In this document: piece by piece, positions 1 through 5,700 of the stretch | How positions within the stretch are numbered: position 1 is the stretch's first letter | Layout: each line of letters starts with the position of its first letter | Assembly (NCBI GenBank): GCA_037384225.1 | Contig: JARROD010000242.1 | Coordinates: 1 to 13,380 of the forward strand | Direction of reading: 5' to 3' | DNA length: 13,380 nt | Source of the DNA: JARROD01 sp037384225 | GTDB lineage: Bacteria > Pseudomonadota > Gammaproteobacteria > Pseudomonadales > Cellvibrionaceae | Translations under genes and position numbers: made by a program | The notes under the pieces: model-generated | Database searches by the model: none | What the model was told of the DNA's origin: nothing | What the model saw: only the letters and a program-made list of their open reading frames with translations

Positions 1-28
1 AAACATTCCGACGATCACCAACCTTGTT

Positions 29-108
29 CCCAAAGCGTTTTTATTGATAAAGGGACCGGAAGTTATTTCTTTACAGGGCCTAAGCGAATAAGGTGAAAAC
101 GCTTTGGG
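29..108. repeat. 13-bp inverted repeat pair (CCCAAAGCGTTTT core)
   Basis: CCCAAAGCGTTTT at 29-41 reappears exactly, in reverse complement, at 96-108, leaving 54 bases between the arms. The same core occurs again within the two 30-bp repeats that bracket htpG (AAACGCTCCGGG at 305-316 and CCCAAAGCGTTT at 2393-2404). The match between 97-113 and 2388-2404 is a perfect 17-bp inverted match. This makes a local family of at least four copies, clustered only around htpG. The role is unknown; recombinase binding sites or remnants of a small repeat element are possible. Confidence 0.6.
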
Positions 109-122
109 TATAGCTCTGGAAG

Positions 123-181
123 TGTACCTTCTCAATAACCCGTGGTATTTGTGCCTTCGATGCGGCGGCCATCCGGAGGTA
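123..181 (-). pseudogene. Decayed copy of the 3' end of the right-edge gene (direct repeat, left copy)
   Basis: Bases 123-181 match 13246-13304 in the same orientation with 6 mismatches in 59. On the minus strand this copy encodes YLRMAAASKAQIPRVIEKV, against YPRMAVGSKAQIPQVIEKL near the end of the gene at 13236-13380. The frame stays open over about 80-289, but upstream of the repeat the similarity is only patchy (KPYLRRLY against KPTRTYLRRVW), and downstream the copy runs into the CCCAAAGCGTTT motif instead of a matching stop. I read it as a gene remnant or the outer half of an attachment-site duplication. A small expressed ORF is unlikely, because no ribosome binding site is evident. Confidence 0.65.
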
Positions 182-290
182 ACCTGACAGTGTGCACGTC
201 CTAATATTTCTTAGATATAGGCGCCTTAAATAAGGCTTACCCCGGGTTTTTATTCCTTCTCTGTTGCAATCTATCACACCAATACCCACT

Positions 291-320
291 TATACCTAAA
301 TTTCAAACGCTCCGGGTATA
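291..320 (-). repeat. 30-bp repeat upstream of htpG (left arm of inverted pair)
   Basis: This is a 30-bp segment of the form TATACC-N18-GGTATA, so each copy has 6-bp terminal dyad symmetry. It matches the reverse complement of 2389-2418 at 27 of 30 positions. It lies about 44 bases before the htpG start codon, so it may overlap the promoter of that gene. Confidence 0.75.
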
Positions 321-363
321 TATGAGGTTGTTTGAACCTGGTGTTATTTAAAAGAGGACTACA

Positions 364-2406
364 ATGACTACTGCAACCGATGTTGACAACACAAATAAGG
401 AATCCGATTCCACGGAGGGAACCATAAAAGAAGAAATGTCATTTCAGGCAGACACTAAAGATCTGCTGAATCTGATGGTAAATTCCATCTATACCCACAA
501 GCAAATATTTCTTCGGGAATTGCTGTCCAACGCTTCTGACGCAATCGATAAAATCAGATTTTTGTCTTTAACCGACGGTTCTCTGATTCAGGGTGATGAA
601 GAATATAGTATTGAAATCGAGATAGACAAATACGCAAAAACACTCACCATCAGCGACAATGGCATTGGCATGTCCTATCAGGAGGTTATAGACCATATAG
701 GAACCATTGCCAAATCAGGCACGCGGAACTTTTTGGAACAGTTGCAGAAAACACAGGATCTCGATCTGATCGGCCAGTTTGGCGTTGGGTTTTATTCCGC
801 GTTTATGGTGGCCAAAAAAGTCTGCCTGCAAACCAGAGGCTACGATCAACAAGAAGGTGTCTTATGGCAATCGGAAGGTGAGGGCACATATAGTATTGAA
901 GCAATCGACAAGGAAAAAAGGGGGACGACTATCACCCTATACTTGCGGGATGACGCGGTCGATTCAACGACGCCGCAGAAGGATTTCTCCAATCAATACA
1001 CCATAAGAAATCTGGTTGAAGAATATTCCAACTATATACAATACCCGATCAAGATGGACATGTCCCGCGAGGAACCACCGCGTGACAGCCAGGGCAATCA
1101 AGTAGCAGATGGGGAGTGGACCACTGTCGTTGAAACCAAAGTGCTAAACTCCATGATTCCACTGTGGAAGAAAAATAAAAATGAAATAAGTGACGAGGAG
1201 TACTTCAAGTTTTACAAGCATCACTACAAAGACTGGAATGAATACGCCGACGTCATTCATATTCATATAGAAGGTAAAATTGAATACTACTCTCTGCTTT
1301 TTATTCCCAGTCGCGCGTCTTCCGATTTATACAGTAAAGACTTTGCCAAGGGTATCCAACTGTACTCCAACAGTATTTTCGTTATGAATGACTGCCGTGA
1401 TCTGTTGCCGGAGCACCTGAGATTTGTAAGAGGGTTGGTGGATTCAAAAGATTTTTCCCTGAATATATCCCGAGAGATTCTGCAGCATGATGCACAGCTC
1501 AAGGCGATTGGCAGCAATCTTGAGAAGAAGGTTATATCCGCATTAAAAAAACTGCTGAAAAATGACCGCAAAAAATACGAAGAGATCTGGGAGGAGTTTG
1601 GCAAAGCCATTAAAGGCGGAATCTATATGGAAATCAGTAACAGGGACAAACTGGGTGATCTACTGTTATTTAAGTCCTCCCGTAAGGACGGTGCCTATAC
1701 AACGCTGCGTGAATACTGCGATAGGGCAAGTGAAAATCAAACGGAGATTTACTATGCGGCCGGCAAAGACATTGATGCAATAAAAAGAATGCCGCAACTG
1801 GAAATATTCATCGACAAAAACATAGAAGTGCTTTACTTTACGGACAAAGTCGACGAATTTATGGCCAGCAATCTGGATACCTACGACAACAAAAAACTGG
1901 TCTCAGTTACCCGTGAAAATTTTGATCTGGATAAGGTTCTCGGCGATCAAAAAACGGATGATTCAGAGAATAAGGAAGCCGCGGATAAAGGCGAAGAACA
2001 GACTAAGGAACCTGAAGCCGAATACAGCAGCTTGCTCGACGCTATAAAAGAAGCGCTTAAAGACAAGGTTGTTGACGTAAAATTGAGCAAGCGCTTGAAA
2101 AACAGCCCCGTATGCCTGGTGGCGACAAACTCTGGCAACACATTCAATATGGAGCAACTGTTGCGGGGGGCGAACCAAGTTGCTCCGAGAGCCAGCAAAA
2201 TACTGGAAATAAACCCCTACCATAAACTTTTTGGCGCTCTCAAGGCTACTCACAAAAAGAAAAGCGAAAATGCTGATTTCTCTGATTGTTGTGAATTGAT
2301 GTACTATCAGGCGTTAATGGTCGAAGGTTTTGAACTGGACGATCCCGTTGAGTTTTCAGGGCGGTTGGCAAATCTAATGGTGAATTACTATACCCAAAGC
2401 GTTTGA
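364..2406 (+). CDS. htpG: Hsp90-family molecular chaperone HtpG
   Basis: An ATP-dependent dimeric cytosolic chaperone that remodels client proteins, often with DnaK. The GHKL ATPase domain (about residues 25-230) shows RELLSNASDAIDKIRF with catalytic Glu52, SDNGIGM (Asp98), GTIAKSGT and GQFGVGFYSAFM. The middle domain carries NISREILQHD with the Hsp90 catalytic-loop Arg. The C-terminal dimerisation domain follows an acidic, Lys/Glu-rich linker at about 527-553. At 680 aa it is longer than E. coli HtpG (624 aa), because of a charged N-terminal extension of about 25 residues and this linker. The start is supported by AGAGGA at 353-358, five bases before the ATG. Middle-domain wording (IPLWKKNKNEISDEEY, GIQLYSNSIFVM, DLLPEHLRFVRG) resembles Bacillus/Clostridium HtpG as I remember it more than the E. 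coli form. The gene looks AT-richer than its neighbours, which suggests transfer. Its last codons (YTQSV, stop) lie inside a 30-bp repeat, and the gene converges on a recombinase gene 24 bases away. Confidence 0.97.
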   Translation: MTTATDVDNTNKESDSTEGTIKEEMSFQADTKDLLNLMVNSIYTHKQIFLRELLSNASDAIDKIRFLSLTDGSLIQGDEEYSIEIEIDKYAKTLTISDNGIGMSYQEVIDHIGTIAKSGTRNFLEQLQKTQDLDLIGQFGVGFYSAFMVAKKVCLQTRGYDQQEGVLWQSEGEGTYSIEAIDKEKRGTTITLYLRDDAVDSTTPQKDFSNQYTIRNLVEEYSNYIQYPIKMDMSREEPPRDSQGNQVADGEWTTVVETKVLNSMIPLWKKNKNEISDEEYFKFYKHHYKDWNEYADVIHIHIEGKIEYYSLLFIPSRASSDLYSKDFAKGIQLYSNSIFVMNDCRDLLPEHLRFVRGLVDSKDFSLNISREILQHDAQLKAIGSNLEKKVISALKKLLKNDRKKYEEIWEEFGKAIKGGIYMEISNRDKLGDLLLFKSSRKDGAYTTLREYCDRASENQTEIYYAAGKDIDAIKRMPQLEIFIDKNIEVLYFTDKVDEFMASNLDTYDNKKLVSVTRENFDLDKVLGDQKTDDSENKEAADKGEEQTKEPEAEYSSLLDAIKEALKDKVVDVKLSKRLKNSPVCLVATNSGNTFNMEQLLRGANQVAPRASKILEINPYHKLFGALKATHKKKSENADFSDCCELMYYQALMVEGFELDDPVEFSGRLANLMVNYYTQSV

Positions 2407-2418
2407 GATTTAGGTATA
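2389..2418 (+). repeat. 30-bp repeat at the htpG 3' end (right arm of inverted pair)
   Basis: This is the inverted partner of 291-320 (27 of 30 matches), again TATACC-N18-GGTATA. It covers the last htpG codons and the stop, plus part of the 24-base gap before the convergent integrase stop. An inner CAAA-GCG-TTTG mini-palindrome (2395-2405) sits inside the terminal dyad, so it could fold as a small stem. It lacks a T-run that would make it a convincing terminator. Confidence 0.75.
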
Positions 2419-2430
2419 TATGCGGCAGCC

Positions 2431-3708
2431 CTAAACCTCTCTCACTTTCCCTGAACGGGCCCGTTCCTTCATATCCGACTGAATATAGACCTGGTCGGTG
2501 GTCCCCATACTCGCGTGGCCGAGGTCGTCGGACATATGCTTTAAGGGCCGGCTGGCAATATCCTGCGAGGCGCCGGTGTGGCGCAGCCAGTGGGTGGTGG
2601 CCTCGCGCAGAGCTTTAGCGTCCTCGGCAAAACCTTCCTGCTTCATTTTTTCATAGGCGCTGTCGAATGCCTGCTGGACAATGCGCCGCAGTTGCCGCGC
2701 GCCCATTCCACCGCTGCCGCGGTTTTTTGCCACCAGCACCGAATTGGCGCCGAAACTTTTCTGCTGCGAGCCGCGGTAATCCCGGTAGCGTTCGATATAA
2801 GACAGAAGTGCATTGGGTACGGATATATCGCGGATCTTATTGCCTTTGCCCAATACCTTAAGCCAGTTGTTACCGTCGCTGTCGTGCCAGAAGTGTTTCC
2901 AGACCGGCTGCCAGTTGGGGCGCTCGGACAATTCCGAAATACGCAGGTACAGCGTTTTCAGCAGCGCGACGATAAACAGTGTTCTTTCGTAGTCCGGGTT
3001 GTCGTCAGCCAGCGCCCGCGAACAGTCGAGTACATAGTCCCACTGCAAATCCGACAGCCGTTTTATATCCTTTTGTGTCGCCCCCTTGATCAGGTAGGGC
3101 GATTGTTTGCGGATCGCCGGAATCGGGTTGCCAAAGGCGTAGCCTTCGTCGGTCAAATAATCGTAGAAACAGGACAGGGCGGAGTAGCTTACCTTCATGG
3201 CCTCGTGGGACAGCGAGTGCCCGTGGCGCGGGACGGATATTGCCACGCCCGCTTCGAGCGCCTCCCGGCGGTCCGCCTTGGCGACTTTGCCGGCGAAAGG
3301 CCGCCATTGCTTCGTGCGCCGGTAGTGGCCGTGCGCAAGCGTGAAACGCTCGTAGACGGCATCGGCCACCCAGGGTGCCGGGGGGCTGTGGAGAAAATCG
3401 AAAAACCGCTCCAGATCCGGGCGCTTGAGCTGCACCACGCACTTGCCGGCCTGGGTCCAGGCCCAGAGCAGCAGGCGCTCGGCTTCGTTGCGGTAGCTGC
3501 GGTAGGTGGCTTCGCTTTTGCGGCTGTAACTCTTCAGAAACGCCTGGGTGTGCAGAAAGTCGTCAAGCGCCCCGGGCACCTGTTGCGCGGTGGTTTCGAC
3601 AAATTCCCGCGCATCCGGGTAATCCTCGAGCATGGCGATGCCCGAGGGCAGGCGACTGAATGCCCGGTGGGCGTCAAACAGGGGGACAGCGGTAAATCGT
3701 TGCGTCAT
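2431..3708 (-). CDS. Tyrosine-type site-specific recombinase (phage integrase family)
   Basis: This 425-aa protein cuts and rejoins DNA at specific sites through a 3'-phosphotyrosine intermediate. All catalytic positions of the family are visible: Arg256 in LYLRISEL, Lys288 or Lys291 in LGKGNK, His373 and Arg376 in HWLRHTGAS (HxxR), His398 in DDLGHASM and the nucleophile Tyr408 in DQVYIQ. The N-terminal part (about 45-110) fits a SAM-like core-binding domain (LHTQAFLKSYSRKSEATYRSYRNEAERLL), and the catalytic domain follows from about 210. Full length and an intact active site suggest it can still work. The ATG at 3706-3708 has no strong Shine-Dalgarno sequence. It lies 126 bases downstream of the helicase gene on the same strand, so co-transcription is possible. 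It lacks features I would expect of an integron integrase. Its target site is not determined, but the repeats around htpG and the 59-bp direct repeats are candidates. Confidence 0.93.
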   Translation of the reverse strand: MTQRFTAVPLFDAHRAFSRLPSGIAMLEDYPDAREFVETTAQQVPGALDDFLHTQAFLKSYSRKSEATYRSYRNEAERLLLWAWTQAGKCVVQLKRPDLERFFDFLHSPPAPWVADAVYERFTLAHGHYRRTKQWRPFAGKVAKADRREALEAGVAISVPRHGHSLSHEAMKVSYSALSCFYDYLTDEGYAFGNPIPAIRKQSPYLIKGATQKDIKRLSDLQWDYVLDCSRALADDNPDYERTLFIVALLKTLYLRISELSERPNWQPVWKHFWHDSDGNNWLKVLGKGNKIRDISVPNALLSYIERYRDYRGSQQKSFGANSVLVAKNRGSGGMGARQLRRIVQQAFDSAYEKMKQEGFAEDAKALREATTHWLRHTGASQDIASRPLKHMSDDLGHASMGTTDQVYIQSDMKERARSGKVREV

Positions 3709-3834
3709 TAATTGGGATCTTTGTCCATATTAGAGGGTCCAGATTAGAGGGGCCAGCCTAGGCAGTCCGGTTTGATCGGCAGGATAGCACGTCGCAAGAA
3801 ACCCTGCCAAACGTGTGAGGACGGTGGACAAAGA

Positions 3835-5700
3835 TTAATTCTCCCCGAATCGAGGCACCGCCGAAATCCCGCCGGAAGAGGGCAGCAGTACCAGTTCCGT
3901 CTCCGGCGGTTTGTTGTAGTTGGGGGCCTCAACATCCGACGCCTGCGGCGGATTGTACTCGCGGTAGCAGGTGTAGACAGTGGGCCCTTTGACCAGATCC
4001 ACCGGGTTGATCCCCATGTCATTCAGGGTCTTTTGCAGGTCGTCAATGCAGCTCTGGGCGTCCAGTTTGTAGCTCGCCCCCCAGCAGCGCCAGAATACCC
4101 AACCAACCCGCTCCATGGTGCGTTGCTGGGAAAACTCCCCCGCCCACTGTTCAGGGGGCTGGTACTGATCGCCATCGAGCTTCAGCGCCAGACGGCGGTC
4201 GTTGGCGCCTTCAACGACCAGATCGATGGTGTAGGGCCCGACTTTCACTTTCGGTGTCACTTGGTAGCCCTGGCTCTGCAGCCAGGTGTAAATCTCCCGT
4301 TCGAATTCGGTATCGCACAAACTCAACGCCTCGCGTTGCGTTTGCTGGATCGGCATGGGTTCGGCAAAGTGGCGCAGCACCCGCAGCCGCAGATCGTCTT
4401 CACTGCGCAAATCCTCCTGGGTAACACTGCGCACCAGATACATGCGATCGCGGGCACGGGACATGGCGACATTAAAGCGCTGTTCGTTCTCCCGCTTGTT
4501 CATGGGCGCGCCCTGGCCCGGCCCGACCACCATCGTCAGGAGAATGATATCCCGTTCTTTGCCCTGAAACGCCACCGAATCACCGCAGGTGATATTGCAG
4601 CGCAAATACACTTCCTCGCCGATTTCCGCCAGTAGTCGTTCCTGAATCGCATAGGCTTGCTGGGCGCCGAACAGCGAGATTATACCGATGCTGCGACCAA
4701 ATAAATCGGGGTCGGAAACGATGTTTTTGACTTCATCAACGACCGCATTGATCTCATTTCTGTTGATGTTCAGCCACTCGTCGCGGCTGCCATCGGCAAC
4801 GTAAATATCCACCAGCGGCGGCGTTATCCGCTCGGATGTCTTGGGTACCCGCAACGGCACCAGAGGTTCATTGTAAAACTGGGTGCTGAAACGGATTATC
4901 GGTTCAACACAGCGAAAGTGCTCTGTCAGCATAATCCGCTGACTGGGAAATATCGCCGTGGCCAGATCGTACAGAGAGTTTCCCGGCAGCAGCAGTTCCT
5001 GATAGGGCTGGTGTTTCAGGAAGTTGTGTTTGAGCTGCAGCATTTTCTCTTCCTGCAGGGCCCCTGCGGTGGGGCTGACCTGTTTGTCATCGCCGACGAT
5101 AAGGATTTTTTTCGCCCGCAAGATAGCGGGCAGGGCGCTGATGTCGGACTGCGAAGCCTCATCGACGATCACCAGGTCGAAACTGCCGAACTCCGCCGGG
5201 ATATTTTCACTGATGCGCCAGCTCGGCATAATCCAGCAGGGCACGCCACCATAGCAGTCGCGCATGGCGCTGGCGGCGTCGCTGCGGTGACGGGAGGAGC
5301 GTTTATCATTGGTTTTCCCCATTTTTGTCACCGCGGAAATAAACCGCTGCAGTGAACTTTGCACCCGCTCGCTCATATTGGCATGCAGGCCGAGGAAAGT
5401 GCGGTGTTTTACCAGGTTGCTGTAGGCCCGCTTCAGATTGTTGTCCAGCACCAGGCGGTTTTGGCTCAATGTTTTAACCCGCTCCTGGCTGTCTATACTC
5501 TGCAGATAGTTCTTTTGTTTCTGCCAGCACCAGCTTTCGTACCAATAATCGGGGGTCAGGTCGACCTCGTCTATTTGTTGGGGCTGAGCCAGTAAAGACG
5601 CCCAGCGTGGAGCGCCGGAGCGGCGTATTTTTTCCAGAACCTGGCTGACCAACTGCATCTGCGGCCGCAGCGAATGCAGGCGCTCAAGTTCGCCAAGCAA
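3835..5700 (-). CDS. SF1 helicase, C-terminal part, with PD-(D/E)XK/DUF559-like domain
   Basis: The downstream frame of a split helicase, 621 aa if read from TTG at 5698-5700. It carries motif II VIVDEASQ (177-184), motif III GDDKQVSPTA (203-212), HFRCVEPIIRF (261-271), motif V VAFQGKERDIILL (376-388) and motif VI RFNVAMSRAR (408-417). These are typical of the AAA_12/Upf1-Dna2 helicase family (COG1112). Residues about 462-555 form a Vsr/DUF559-like nuclease fold (EFEREIYTWL, YTIDLVVEG, LALKLDGDQYQ, ERVGWVFWRCWG). Asp493 is kept, but where relatives as I remember them have E-C-D-G, this protein has K507-L-D-G, and a usual His reads Gln, so the nuclease may be inactive. The tail (about 560-621) is unrecognised. 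Walker A is absent here; it lies in the preceding frame, which overlaps by 17 bases. The TTG start has no well-placed ribosome site (a GGAGGG lies about 28 bases upstream), so frameshifted decay is more likely than a true start. Confidence 0.85.
   Translation of the reverse strand: MLGELERLHSLRPQMQLVSQVLEKIRRSGAPRWASLLAQPQQIDEVDLTPDYWYESWCWQKQKNYLQSIDSQERVKTLSQNRLVLDNNLKRAYSNLVKHRTFLGLHANMSERVQSSLQRFISAVTKMGKTNDKRSSRHRSDAASAMRDCYGGVPCWIMPSWRISENIPAEFGSFDLVIVDEASQSDISALPAILRAKKILIVGDDKQVSPTAGALQEEKMLQLKHNFLKHQPYQELLLPGNSLYDLATAIFPSQRIMLTEHFRCVEPIIRFSTQFYNEPLVPLRVPKTSERITPPLVDIYVADGSRDEWLNINRNEINAVVDEVKNIVSDPDLFGRSIGIISLFGAQQAYAIQERLLAEIGEEVYLRCNITCGDSVAFQGKERDIILLTMVVGPGQGAPMNKRENEQRFNVAMSRARDRMYLVRSVTQEDLRSEDDLRLRVLRHFAEPMPIQQTQREALSLCDTEFEREIYTWLQSQGYQVTPKVKVGPYTIDLVVEGANDRRLALKLDGDQYQPPEQWAGEFSQQRTMERVGWVFWRCWGASYKLDAQSCIDDLQKTLNDMGINPVDLVKGPTVYTCYREYNPPQASDVEAPNYNKPPETELVLLPSSGGISAVPRFGEN

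Noticed and set aside
289..363. Sigma-32 heat-shock promoter for htpG
   Set aside because: I looked for CTTGAA followed by CCCCAT-like boxes with 13-17 spacing; only a loose TTTGAACC is present and no matching -10 box. The 30-bp repeat occupies the region instead.
291..2418. dif/Xer site or integron attC interpretation of the 30-bp repeats
   Set aside because: The repeats lack the 11-6-11 Xer-site layout and the GTTRRRY/RYYYAAC core sites of attC, and they are in inverted rather than serial orientation.
2578..3711. Long plus-strand open frame opposite the recombinase (377 aa)
   Set aside because: It is an antisense shadow: the minus strand has every tyrosine-recombinase catalytic motif in place, and the plus frame has no recognisable domain.
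4301..4308. tRNA T-loop-like GTTCGAAT
   Set aside because: It sits inside the helicase gene in frame with coding, and no acceptor or anticodon stem can be built around it.
3772..4635. Plus-strand open frame of 287 aa opposite the helicase
   Set aside because: The opposite strand encodes helicase motifs and the nuclease-like domain; the plus frame is rich in Arg/Pro/Gln as expected of an antisense reading.
5684..5700. Programmed +1 frameshift joining the two helicase frames
   Set aside because: The overlap reads ACT TGA at the zero-frame stop, unlike the prfB-type CTT TGA, and there is no internal Shine-Dalgarno at the right spacing. Not excluded, but unsupported.
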